DNA of 64,000 nucleotides, taken from positions 1 to 64,000 of the forward strand of contig SADC01000071.1 in NCBI GenBank assembly GCA_004194705.1, read 5' to 3'. The notes under the pieces are model-generated. The model was not told the origin of the DNA, did not search any database, and worked only from the letters and a program-made list of their open reading frames with translations. Shown here piece by piece: positions 1 to 10,104 of the stretch. The translations under genes were made by a program, and so were the position numbers. The DNA comes from Ditylenchus dipsaci (taxonomy: Eukaryota; Nematoda; Chromadorea; Rhabditida; Anguinidae). How positions within the stretch are numbered: position 1 is the first letter of the stretch; every line of letters begins with the position of its first letter.

Positions 1-701
1 CCTATACATATATAGCTAATTAATTGACTTACACATGGACGAGGTGAATTTGGCATATTTGTTTGTATTTTGTGATATTTTTGAATAAAATGTATTTTAT
101 TGACTTTTATTTCTAAATTCATAGAATCGAAAAACTTTTTTGGACTTTTTATTAATTTTAAGTTAACTTTAGTCCTGGTCTGGATGCAATAGCTCTTTTG
201 TGGATTTCCAAACCGTTCGGATTTTCCACGACTTTCTGTTTCTCTTTGAAGGCCAGTTTCCATTGAGGTCGCAGAATTTTGCCTTGCTGCAGGAGTTGTT
301 GTGCTCCAACTGTTACAAAAAAGCTACGCTAAAAAAAGAGAGACATGAATAATTGAAATGGTTTCCAGTCTCGAAATTTTTTTAAATTGAAATTCCACAT
401 CAAAAATTGGTTTTATGTTTGGAAGCAAGCATCATATTCTGTTTGAGCTGTAAATTTCTCATTTGGACCTTTGCTCAGAGAACGGATGGCGATACTCAAA
501 GGGGGAAAAATTACATGTTTCCTAAAAGCTTATGATAGACAAGTGAAGCTGCCAGGTGCCAAATATTCTCTTACAAGGTCGGTTGACGCCTTACAGGTGC
601 CTACTTACAAAACAATTAATTGGATGCGGCGCAAAGACCGTATCTCAGGCATGCGTTATAAAGCAGATCCGAGATCCGACTGTATTTTAACCATCATAAA
701 C
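1..701. other. Flank without recognisable gene
   Basis: I see no conserved coding signal here. The open stretch that begins near 471 runs straight into the repeat array of the next element and has no recognisable domain. Bases 205-245 resemble 5850-5885 and 6612-6630 (shared words such as ctttctgtttct), so this looks like a diverged duplicate of the sequence that received the hAT-like insertion at 5883. Confidence 0.4.
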
Positions 702-709
702 GGTACACG

Positions 710-832
710 GAAAATTCACGCCGGGACGATTCACGCCGGACAATTCACGCCCGGGACAATTCACGCCCCGGGACAATTCACGCCCGGGACAATTCACGCC
801 CCAGGACAATTCACGCCCCAGATAATTCACGG
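710..832 (+). repeat. Left TIR array, ATTCACGCC unit
   Basis: About seven copies of a 15-17-bp unit (gggacaattcacgcccc and variants) start just inside the left tip. It is the inverted partner of 4053-4186. Small differences between copies show it is a true tandem array rather than one long conserved TIR. Confidence 0.9.
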
Positions 833-1527
833 CGGTAAATTGATATCCTGGTCAATTATGTCTGGTTAATTAATTCATGAATAGGTTACAGGTTCGAATC
901 ACGCTGATGGTAAACACTTTTTTCTGGACTAGCACCAGAATAAAAAAGGTTTTTAAAGATCAATGAGCCTCAGGGTGGATAGGAAACCGCCTGGTACCTG
1001 TCCTAAACGGGTATTTACGTCTAAAAATCCTAAATTTCGGAATAGCCTAAAGTAATTATGTTATGTAATAATTGTGCCCTTTCCAGAATCTTATCCTAAA
1101 CATAGTTTGATAATGGCAAATTTGCAGGAAGCCTAGCTTTGAAAAGTTTCATGTCCCGTAGGTTATCCAGGTGGTGCTGAGATAGTACTACCAAGGTGAT
1201 GTCACTCAAGTTGCTGTACCTAGGTAGAGGTACTCAGTTAGAAGTGCAAAGGTAGTGGTACTTAGTGGTACCGAATTTAGGGCGACGGTAAACTGATCTG
1301 CAGTAAATTGATCTGCAAGTAAATTGATCTGCAAGATTCTAATCCCTGTGGCGGACATCACCTTTATTAGAAAATTTGGGCGCTAGTAGCGAATACCCCC
1401 CCCCCAACCTGACCTTATAAAAATCGCTGTAACTACCTTTCAAACAACAAGTTTAGGCTTAGCCCTTAGGCTTGGGGTAGGCCAGCGTACGGAAGTTGTG
1501 ACTAATAAAGATTTGTGGGGGTCCGCG

Positions 1528-1656
1528 ACAATTCGCCTCCGGGACAATTCGCCTCCCGGACAATTCGCCTCCGGGCCGATTCGCCTCCCGGGACAATTCG
1601 CCTCCAGGGACAGTTCGCCTCCAGGACAATTCGCCTCCGGGACAATTCGCCTCCGG
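1528..1656 (+). repeat. Left TIR array, ATTCGCCTCC unit
   Basis: Eight or so copies of a 16-bp unit (gacaattcgcctccgg). The array partners with the inverted copies at 3707-3850. Confidence 0.9.
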
Positions 1657-2552
1657 TACAAAAAAAATAGTAGAAGTAATTTTTGAAAAGTAACAGTCAA
1701 CACACCACATTCAACCCTTATTTTCGACGTGAAATTGTGTGGTAAATCATGTTTGATAGGACCGAAACCGCGGTTTCACCCATCTGGACCCCAAAACCCA
1801 GGGTAGGTACCTTTAGGTCAGGTGTATGTTCACGTGGATGGCCTGAAATTTTGAAAAAAAGTTAAATCGAAAACCAACCATGCTATCAAATGTAAATTTT
1901 GAGTTCACTGAAGCGATCCCCACAATTAGAGGTGAGTATCCCTCGTCCAGGTGTATATTCATTTACGGGCGTTAAGCGAATCGATCCGCACCAAACTGAT
2001 CCACACCAAATTGGTCCACACACAAAATAGTCCACACTTTTCAAATTCGTACATTTTGAAAAAATTTGTAGTCTGAACCGACCAAACCAAGTGGTCGTCC
2101 ACTTGGAGCAAATTTTTTTTTACTTTTTTGGGTTCCAAAACCTATTTTCTGGACTAACTCGGGAATGCTGAAGATGGTTTGATAGTGGTGAAATGCCGTT
2201 TTGTAAGCTATTTCTAGTTTTGGCGAGTTAAATTATTTCCCAATAACTAAAAAATACCATACAAAACCTTCTTTTACTATTATTGAACCATCTTCAGCAT
2301 GCCCAAATTAGTCCAGAAAACAGGTTTCGGAACATGAAAAACGTAAAAAAATTTGCACCAAATTGACGACCACTTGATTTTGTTGTACTCAGGTAGTGTA
2401 CTGGTACCCGGATATTAATATTTTCGTCTTAAAGAACTTTTAAAATTTAAAATTTTTTCCTATGATCCAACTTTAGTTCTCATGGATAATCCATGCACTA
2501 ACTAAACCATGTGGTCGTCCACTTGGATCAAAAGAAAGGCAGCTAAAGTTGG

Positions 2553-3160
2553 GGTTCTAGTGCAGATACCGGTGCCAAAATATGCCTTGGTCCCCCCTGT
2601 TGTTTTTTCATGAAAAACAGCTTGGTCCCCCCTGTTTATTTTAACCAATTTCAAAAAATGAAAATTTACTTTTTACACATTTCTTTATTAAAAATCACAT
2701 TACAAAATTTTACATTACACAGTTACAATTAAATATTATAATTGTCTATACGATGTATCATAGATACGCGCTCAAGAAAGAAGTCTAGCACATTTTTTCT
2801 TCGGCCTTGCAATTGTGACGGGCCTTTCTTTCGTTTTCCTTTAGGGCCACGCTGAATACCACTAAAAATCCACGATTGTACTTCCGTTTAGCAAAACATG
2901 TCTCATCAATTTCTATAATAAAATCGGTTCATGATTTGACTGAAATAATTTGGATAAAATCGTCAACAGTGACAATACGACAAATGAATACAAAGTAAAA
3001 TAAAAATAAGAGTAAAGTAAAGGAAATATATTGTTTCAAGACAAAAATAAATTGAAAAAAATTTTGTCGTAATAAAACAACAGGGGGGACCAAGCTGTTT
3101 TCATGAAAAAACAACAGGGGGACCAAGGCATATTTTGGCACCGGTATCTGCACTAGCGCC
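2553..3160. mobile_element. hAT-like MITE (GG..CTAGTGCAG ends)
   Basis: A palindromic element with an exact 8-bp TSD, AAAGTTGG, at 2545-2552 and 3161-3168. Its ends are GGTTCTAGTGCAGATACCGG and the inverse GGCGCTAGTGCAGATACCGG. The subterminal part carries the dispersed word CCTTGGTCCCCCCTGTTG. A second member of the family lies at 53507-53724. Eight-bp TSDs are typical of hAT elements; no coding capacity is visible. Confidence 0.75.
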
Positions 3161-3706
3161 AAAGTTGGTTATAGCCTGATAAATTTTGAAGTCAAATAAT
3201 TGTTGTCTCTATTATCTGAGCAGGGTAAGAATGTCTTTATGAACAGGGAGCAATTGTCCATTTTATGCAAGTTTCCGGTGAATACGTGGTATAAAATTCA
3301 ATTTAAAAAAGAGATGCAACACCAAACACACGACGTGGGTATCCACTTGGTTCACATGAGTGTCCATTTGGTCAAATGTTTGTCAGTTTATCTAAACCAT
3401 CTAAATCTGAGATATTTTATATAACTAGCTGTTTTGATGAACGTATCTAAAATTTGAGTAACTTTAGTGGCTGAAATTTTTTTGACTAGCTGGAGACCTC
3501 CATGATCCAAGGGAACCATCTAAATGAACCATGTGGACAACAACATGAGAAAATTAGGGCGATTAGGTGATGGATTGACAGAAAAGTTCAAAAAATGATT
3601 CGAATACAACTACAACATTACCTTAACTGCAAAAATAAAAACTAAGAATAAGCTTATTGTTCATGGAGTGAACTGACAGACGGAGCAGGAAATAAAAAAT
3701 GTAATT

Positions 3707-3850
3707 GGAGGCGAATTGTCCCGGGAGGCGAATTGTCCCAGGAGGCGAATTGTCCCGGAGGCGAATTGTCCTGGAGGCGAATTGTCCTGGAGGCGAATTG
3801 TCCCGGAGGCGAATCGGCCCGGAGGCGAATTGTCCTGGAGGCGAATTGTC
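3707..3850 (-). repeat. Right TIR array, inverted ATTCGCCTCC unit
   Basis: Nine copies of ggaggcgaattgtccc, the inverse of the array at 1528-1656. Long open frames crossing this array on both strands are repeat artefacts because the unit has no stop codons in several frames. Confidence 0.9.
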
Positions 3851-4052
3851 CGTGTCCCGAGTTTGGGCACATTTTCCGGGGTCTGGGACATATATTTGGG
3901 TAGCCTTCACTTAAGTTTTAGAAGGAAAAAACATATTTTAGGCTGGATGTCCACCTGAACCTCGGGTACTTAACCTAGATTTCAGAGTTCAAGTCGTTAA
4001 AATCACAGTTTTAGTGTTGTTAATAAATAAAGTAAGTAAACGTGAATTCTTT

Positions 4053-4186
4053 AGGGGCGTGAATTGTCCTGGGGCGTGAATTGTCCCGGCGTGAACTGTC
4101 CCGGGGCGTGAATTGTCCCGGGCGTGAATTGTCCTGGGGCGTGAATTGTCCCGGGCGTGAATTGTCGCGGGCGTGAACTGTCGCGG
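4053..4186 (-). repeat. Right TIR array, inverted ATTCACGCC unit
   Basis: About eight copies of gggcgtgaattgtcc, the inverse of 710-832, ending against the TSD at 4191. Confidence 0.9.
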
Positions 4187-4603
4187 ACCCATCATAAACA
4201 TAAGTTTGCATTAATTACTGCTAGACTCTGGTCGTTTACAAAAATTGTTGCTATCCGGATGGTTAGTGTACCCTTCCGGATAGTTGGTGTAACCTTTTGC
4301 AATCAGGACTCATTGCAGGTGGTTAGGGGACTCTCCAGGCACTTAAGGTAACATCCAACCAGTTGGATAGCCTTTATATTATTGGGATATGATCCAGACA
4401 TTTCGGGTAGACCTGTAAGATCCGGTAAGTAAATGGAACTGTAATTGAATTGAGTAGCGCTCAGGCAGTTGAGGTACTGGTTAGTTGTGTGTCTACCGAA
4501 TTTCTTTTTAAACTTCCAAGACCCATAGCTTGCTAGGAGTGCGGAAATATGGTGTTGCATTCTCGAAAAGGGCACATCTCCAGACAATTTCGAACGGTAT
4601 ATA

Positions 4604-5005
4604 CAGTCGACTCTCGATATAAGATACGCCCTCAAGTTCGTTCCCACCTTGGGTCCGACACTTTTTTTAACCTCATTTCTAAAATGGTTTGCCAAATTTG
4701 ATTCGTCAGTCTAGTCGGAAATATCGCAAGGATTCAGACTTTGCCGATCGTTTATGAAAAAGCTGAAACTTTTGCCATTAAGACCCGCGGCTATCGATAT
4801 AAGATACCCTAAATCTTGAAAAGTGGTATCTTATATCGAGAGCCGCGGGTCTTAATGGCAAAAGTTTCAGCTTTTTCAGAAACGATCGGAAAAATCTAAA
4901 TCCTTGCGATATTTTCGACTAGACTGACGAATCAAATTCGGCAAAACATTTTAGAAATGAGGTTGAAAAAAGTGTCGGACCCAAGGTGGGAACGAACTTG
5001 AGGGT
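4604..5005. mobile_element. pogo/mariner-like MITE, truncated right end
   Basis: It begins after TA with CAGTCGACTCTCGATATAAG and is a near-complete palindrome centred near 4810. It is a sibling of 30854-31280 and 62764-63169. The right arm stops at gaacttgagggta, about 30 bp short of the terminal tip present in the siblings, so the right end is deleted. Confidence 0.8.
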
Positions 5006-5373
5006 ACGCGTTTACTACTGAAACCTTGAGCAACGCTTCGCATTGCGATTTTTAAAGGAGTAGATATTTGATACATCATAAAATGAATAACACACCATGA
5101 CAAAAATCTAGCTGCTTCGCGCGCCTTGTAATAAGGCATATTATGACTATACCACGGAAAGGCATAGATTTAAGACGGCCGCTTTGCGTGCCTTGAAATG
5201 AGGAATACCAGGACCATACCATGAAAGAGACGTCAATTCAAAAGATTAATCAGAACATTACAAGGACAAATAGGAAATTTATGCTTTCAAAATGCCTTTC
5301 TCATTTAAAAACTCATGCTTTTATAGAAAAAATTCTGCTCAAAAATAGCCAGAAAAAAACATGGCACTCGTAC

Positions 5374-5556
5374 TTAAAGTTTCTCTTCGTACTCGTACTT
5401 GTTCTTCGTCCTCGTACTCGTACACGTACCTCATTATTTTTTCTGTTCGTACTAGTACTCGTACTCGTACCTCTGCTTTTAAGCTGCTCGTACTTCGTAC
5501 TCGTAGTACGAGTACGAGTACGGTACGAGTACGAAGTACGAGTACGAGTTCCCAAC
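5374..5556. repeat. Palindromic (CGTACT)n tandem repeat
   Basis: Imprecise tandem copies of actcgt / cgtact on the left half and of their complement agtacgag on the right half make a foldback of about 180 bp. Apparent coding frames here are repeat translations. Confidence 0.8.
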
Positions 5557-5882
5557 ACTGTTCTAATAGCTGTTGATGTCTGAAGTAAATCTGTCACTAA
5601 AAATATTTGTGTTAAAAAAGTTTACTCAATGGACATGAGTCTAGCAATTTTCAAGAGAGGTCGCAGACCATCGCGTCGGATATCCAGATTGTATTTAAGG
5701 GTTTGCAAAGCTTTCTCTTTTGTTCTTTCTAAAAAGAAAATTGATATTGTAGAGAACCATCACAGCCTCAGACTGCCAAAAACTTTCCCGGATGTGATTT
5801 TGAGGACCCTACCGCAAGAATTTTTTTATCGCATACTCTTGTAGAGCATCTACAAACCATTTGGTTTTTCCACAGCTTTCTG

Positions 5883-6611
5883 GGAACTTGTTTACTTGGG
5901 GGCCCTTTTTGGTCAACTATGAATAGTATTGAGACGTCTTCTAAGTAACTTTTATATGCTAAAACCGAAAAAAAAAGTAGTTTCCAAACAATTTCCGCAC
6001 TAAAAAATAGGTTTTCAAAAAAATTTTGGTTACAATAAGTTGACCGATTGCCTTGGTCCCCAAGCTAAAATATCGGGTATTAAGGTATCCTACCGCGTTT
6101 TGCTCACTGGAGCTAGACAAAAAGGTCTATTTTTTGAAGGTCTCTATATGTATTTTTGATCAAGAGTCTTGCTCGGAATTATGTCTAAGGTAAGTGAGTG
6201 CGCGCATCTCTAACCAACCAAGCCCCCTGCGACCCTTTGGTTGCTTGGGGTTGAGATGCGCACACCCACATACTTTAGACACAAATCACTCGTAAGTGAC
6301 TCTGGATGCATAAAAACAAAACGCATACCAGAGCTTCTTCATGCGGTAGGCCCCAGTTAACAAAACTATGTTCGAATCCCATCTTTTCGGTAATTTTAGG
6401 GATATCCAGGTACCCTTTTTGGAGTCTTTAGCTTGAGGACCAAGGCAATTGGTCGACTTATGATAACCAAAATTTTTTCGAAATCCTAAGTTTTTAGTAC
6501 GGAAAATGTTGGAAACAACTTTTTATCGTTTTAACGTATGAAAATTACTTAGAAGACGTCTAAACACTATTCATAGTTGACCGAAAAAGGGCCCCCAAGT
6601 AAACAAGTGCC
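5883..6611. mobile_element. hAT-like foldback element
   Basis: An exact 8-bp TSD, GCTTTCTG, lies at 5875-5882 and 6612-6619. The ends are GGAACTTGTTTACTTGGGGG and the inverse GGCACTTGTTTACTTGGGGG. Inside is a second palindrome with a dispersed repeat (6155-6335). No transposase is visible. With 2553, 32384 and 53507 it forms a group of GG-ended elements carrying the CCTTGGTCCCC word. Confidence 0.75.
6155..6335. repeat. Dispersed palindrome (GATGCGCGCACnCACTTACCTTAGAC)
   Basis: A hairpin-forming repeat whose inner arms read agccccctgcg and whose outer arms read tgcgcgcatctct and the complement. Related copies occur near 23440-23580, 32735-32900 and 63475-63600. The core can fold on itself; its class is unknown. 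Confidence 0.6.
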
Positions 6612-7224
6612 GCTTTCTGTTTCTATTTCATCGAACTTATAAAATATGAGAGTCAGAATTCATTTTTTTATATTCGAGTTTGTATCTTAGATTTTATGGT
6701 CCTGGTTCAGCAAACTATTCGTCTGTATATTTGATAAATGAGTCAATATTTCAGAAAAATGTTAAAAAATAATAGTATAAATTTTTATCTTCGAGGGCTT
6801 GGCGGAGATAGTAAACGATTTTGGCAACAGATGGTTAACGAGAGAATAGCTTATTGGTGAATTATCAAGGCGCGTTGGGATTGCTGAGTTTGATGAAACT
6901 ATGGATTTCGACTCCTTTTTAGTTTATGCTAAAATTCTGGCTAAAATGATTGCGCGGAGCAATTCTGCCTACCGACATTGTCACTCATCAAGAACAAAAA
7001 CTAGCTTGTTTAGCGAACAATAAAGCAACAAAAAACTGTTTTTATAAAATTTATTTTTGAAATAAGCAAAGCCAAAACGCCATTTATCAATTCAAAACTT
7101 TATTTTTTTTATCATTGTCAGATAAAACATTGTTTTTTTTTAAATGTGTATCTCTTAGATTTCTCGAAATTCTTCCTGTCAAAGTGAGATAATATTGCTT
7201 GAGATACTAAGCAGTTATAATGGT

Positions 7225-8868
7225 ATGAATTTGTCGTATTTTCATGTATCAAGACAATCACAAAGTGCTGTTCAGGACCCTTCTCTTAACACTGAGCTGA
7301 ATGCGTCGTCCTGCAGTTCATCTTCCTCTTCCGCCATCCGAGCTTTGCAAATGGAATTGAAAAGACTGCAGGCGTCTCCAGTCGAAGGCTTCACTGTTAC
7401 TTGTGATGATGAGAATATCTTCAAGTGGACTGTAGCCATCTTCGGACCGCCGGGCACTATCTATCAGGTTTTCAGGTACAAAAATTAGCACAGTGTATAG
7501 TTGTATGTATTTAGGGTGGCTACTTCAAGGCCCAGCTCAGTTTCCCTGATAATTACCCAAGCTCGCCACCGACCATCCGCTTTCTGACTGACATTTTGCA
7601 CCCTAACATTTATGAGGCAAATTCGGGCAGCCGACGATTGCGCAAAATCAAATTGCGCAAATTCACATTGCGCAATGTTCAAATTGCGCAAATGCAAATT
7701 GCGCAAATGCGAATTGCGCAAATGCAAATTGCGCCAAAATCATATTGCGCCAGTTTAAATTGCGCAGATATCAAATTGCGCAAATGTAAACAGCGCTACG
7801 ATTTTATCAAAATTAGAGGGATCTACTATTCCAAGACTTTTCCATTTGATCATTCTATCATCTTCATCCTTTCACTATTCTAAAAATCTAATCTATCAAT
7901 CCAACCTACAATCATCCACGGGCATACAACCTTTACAACCCCCAATATACAACATTCGATCCTCAATTAGGGTCACTCCATTATTTCTACCGTGAATTTC
8001 TACCGTTTTCAGATAACTTTTACCATCTTTGTTATTGACACTCCAATTATTTGTAGGACCTTTTTAATGAATCATCCTTAGAGTTTAAACAAAGGAGTCA
8101 ACAGTCGCGGTATATGCATTTGCGCAATTTGACTTTGGCGCAGTTTACGTTTGCGCAATTTGATTTTGGCGCAATTCACATTTGCGCAATTTGCATTTGC
8201 GCAATTTGATTTTGCGCAATCGTCGGCTGCCCGCAAATTCATCTAATAATTCTTTGGCATCGAATAACCTCAAATTTTTTAGGATGGCAATGTATGCTTA
8301 AGTCTGCTTGACCAACCAGTTGGTAATTATTTGATTTTTGCTTTGGCTGAACCTACTTTTATGCTAAAAAACCTAGCTTTTAGATGATTTACATAGCGGA
8401 GAATTGCCGTCTGAGAGATGGAGCCCTATTCAAAATGTACGCAACATCCTTCTCTCCGTAATTTCTTTGCTGTGTGAGCCCCAAACCTCTGTTCCCGCCA
8501 ATATGGACGCCTCAGCCAATTATCTCAAATGGAAAGATGCAGGTGAAACAGAAAATGAATATGCGAAAATAATACGGTACATTTTTTCATGAAAATTCAC
8601 TAAAATGTCTAAAATTTTTAGTAATCAAGTGATTTCATCAAAAAAAGGAGCTGAGAAAGATAATATTACTGTGCCAGAGACAGATGAAGAGTATAGAGAA
8701 TTTTATTCCAATCTGGAGCAAAAGAACAAGGTTGCAGATGAGAAAACAAAAGAAGAGATGATGGAGCAGCTGAAAAAGCTGGGAGATATGTGCCTGAGAC
8801 CGTTTGGCTTGTCCACCAACAATTTCCAAATGGTACCCCACCAGGAGGTGGATTCTCCATTCAAATGA
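7225..8868 (+). CDS. Cdc34/UBE2R-type ubiquitin-conjugating enzyme with a TTC1-like C-terminus
   Basis: An E2 enzyme: it takes ubiquitin from E1 on a catalytic cysteine and hands it to substrates through E3 ligases, typically SCF. Exons inferred from splice signals and the paralogue: 7225-7467, 7515-7616, 8283-8322, 8384-8576, 8622-8868. Visible features are FGPPGTIYQ, the HPNIYE motif, the catalytic Cys in DGNVCLSLL, and the Cdc34-type acidic-loop insertion DDLHSGELPSERW. After the E2 core, where Cdc34 normally has an acidic tail, the last exon instead continues into EKTKEEMMEQLKKLGDMCLR and PFGLSTNNFQ, which matches the C-terminal signature of TTC1 (a TPR adaptor protein). The intron after HPNIYE starts with GC and holds a MITE. 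The first ATG is uncertain; 7225 is the first in frame. A polyA signal follows at 8872. Confidence 0.8.
7636..7790 (+). repeat. Left TIR array, TTGCGCAAA unit
   Basis: About ten copies of a 15-bp unit with core attgcgc. The inverted partner is 8103-8220. Confidence 0.9.
8103..8220 (-). repeat. Right TIR array, TTTGCGCAA unit
   Basis: Inverted copies of the 7636-7790 unit, ending in the tip ATCGTCGGCTGCCC. Confidence 0.9.
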
Positions 8869-8871
8869 AGA

Positions 8872-8877
8872 AATAAA
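8872..8877 (+). promoter_or_regulatory. Polyadenylation signal AATAAA
   Basis: It lies four bases after the stop codon of the UBE2R-TTC1 gene, which is compatible with a very short 3' UTR. Confidence 0.55.
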
Positions 8878-9423
8878 GTTCTACTGTTTTCTATTAATTA
8901 ATAATTATAAATGGTTTTTTTCGAGACATTATTTGATAAAACTATGATATACTAAAACAGAAAAGTAATCAAAACACACGAAAATACTGGCTCGTGAAAA
9001 CACGGCTTTATAAATCTAACTAGGTTCTCCAAAAACGATTTCACATAAAAACTAGCTGGATTTTTGATAAAATGGTTTCCCGAAAGAACTTGCCCGTAAG
9101 AAAATGGTTTTCATAAGTATTTCTTTTAGAAAAAATCCCGTTTCTATAGGGGTGACCCTGAATAAATTTCCTTGATGTCTGTATGGTCTTGTAATTTTGG
9201 AAAATGAAAAATGAGCGAAAAAAGTTAAACATAGAACAAACTAAAAAAAATAACAAAACTTCAACGATGTGTTTTCAAATAATTCCAAATTTTGTACTTA
9301 AATTAAGGGAAACGCAAACCTAAAAGGTCAGAGTTTGGAAGACAGAATATGGAACGGAGCAACCCAGGCAACCCTTTGGCAACCCAGGATCTTAATTAAA
9401 AGATATACAAGCTGATTCTAATA

Positions 9424-9650
9424 CAGTCGACTCTCGATATAGTGCCACCCCCAAAAGTTCGTTCCAGCCTTGGGTCCGACACTTTTTTAACCCAATTTTC
9501 GAAAGCGTTTTCGAGTTCTGTTTTATACAGTCTGGTCCCAAATGTCGTCAGAATTCCGATTTTGCCGATCGTTTTTCTGAAAACTAAAATTTTTTCTTTC
9601 AAAAAGCATAACTTCGATATAGTGCCACCCCTTTTTTCAAAAAGGCTTAG
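9424..9650. mobile_element. pogo-like MITE fragment, TATAGTGCC variant
   Basis: Starts after TA with CAGTCGACTCTCGATATAGTG, then follows the same internal sequence as 30854 (gttcgttccagccttgggtccgac-like). It stops in the second half, so the right arm is lost. Sequence from about 9690 to 9960 resembles parts of 17500-17600. Confidence 0.65.
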
Positions 9651-10104
9651 GCTTAAAGAAGAGTCAATGCGAGGACAGGGCTACACGCTGATGTGAAAAT
9701 AATAAATTTACGATTAGAAAAACACCGAGAAACGCTCGTTTGCACGATTAGCGCCAAAAAGAAGCTCTTTAGCGACAAAAAACCTTTTGACGCCAAAAAA
9801 ACTTTGCCTATTAAAAAACACGGTAACAAGAAGCCTAATGCTACATTCACAACGAATCCGCACCGCATCCGCATGCAGGTAATAACGCATGCAGATGGTA
9901 ACGCCAAGTGAAGTGGCCAAGGATGCTGATGCAGTGCGGATGCGGACAAAAGGGATCATTCTATGCATGACTTAAACATTGCGCACCCAACAGAACCATA
10001 AAATGCAATAATCAAATAAACCACTTGGAAATTATTTATTGAGCAAGTCCTATCGTTACACTTTCACAATTACAAAATTACACAATAGCTGGATCGCATA
10101 TTGT

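Larger units (their letters stand above)
1519..3858. mobile_element. Inner MULE-like element with ATTCGCC arrays
   Basis: The left tip is GGGTCCGCGACAATTCGCC. The right tip, read inward, is GGGACACGGACAATTCGCC. Both are close to the tips of the enclosing element, so the two are relatives with diverged array units. The candidate 9-bp TSD matches at only 6 of 9 positions (gatttgtgg at 1510, gagtttggg at 3859), suggesting an older insertion. No transposase was recognised inside. About 1660-2552 and 3170-3700 hold only AT-rich sequence. Confidence 0.65.
702..4190. mobile_element. Outer MULE-like element with minisatellite TIRs
   Basis: The element is bounded by an exact 9-bp TSD, ATCATAAAC, at 693-701 and 4191-4199. 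Its tips are GGTACACGG on the left and, read inward, GGGTCCGCG on the right. Each tip runs into a tandem array of a roughly 16-bp unit containing GACAATTCACGCC; the right array is inverted. A 9-bp TSD is the usual MULE signature. No transposase is visible, so it is non-autonomous. It contains a related element (1519-3858), which in turn holds a hAT-like MITE (2553-3160). Confidence 0.75.
7625..8232. mobile_element. MULE-like MITE inside a UBE2R intron
   Basis: An exact 8-bp TSD, GCAAATTC, lies at 7617-7624 and 8233-8240. The tips are GGGCAGCCGACGATTGCGC and its perfect inverse. Each tip leads into a 15-bp-unit array (aaattgcgcaaatgc), left 7636-7790 and right 8103-8220. The insertion sits immediately inside the 5' end of an intron, and the left TSD includes the splice donor. 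Confidence 0.85.

Noticed and set aside
3623..3958. Long open frames on both strands rich in DNSPPGQFAS or GELSRRRIVPEANC
   Set aside because: They are translations of the 16-bp TIR unit, appear in several frames and both strands, and have no start or splice context.
5221..5597. Frames with VLVLRPRTRTRT-type repeats
   Set aside because: Derived from the palindromic cgtact tandem repeat.
7485..7883. Frames with repeated NLHLRNLHL or LRKFTLRNVQIAQ
   Set aside because: Translations of the TTGCGCAAA array in the UBE2R intron.
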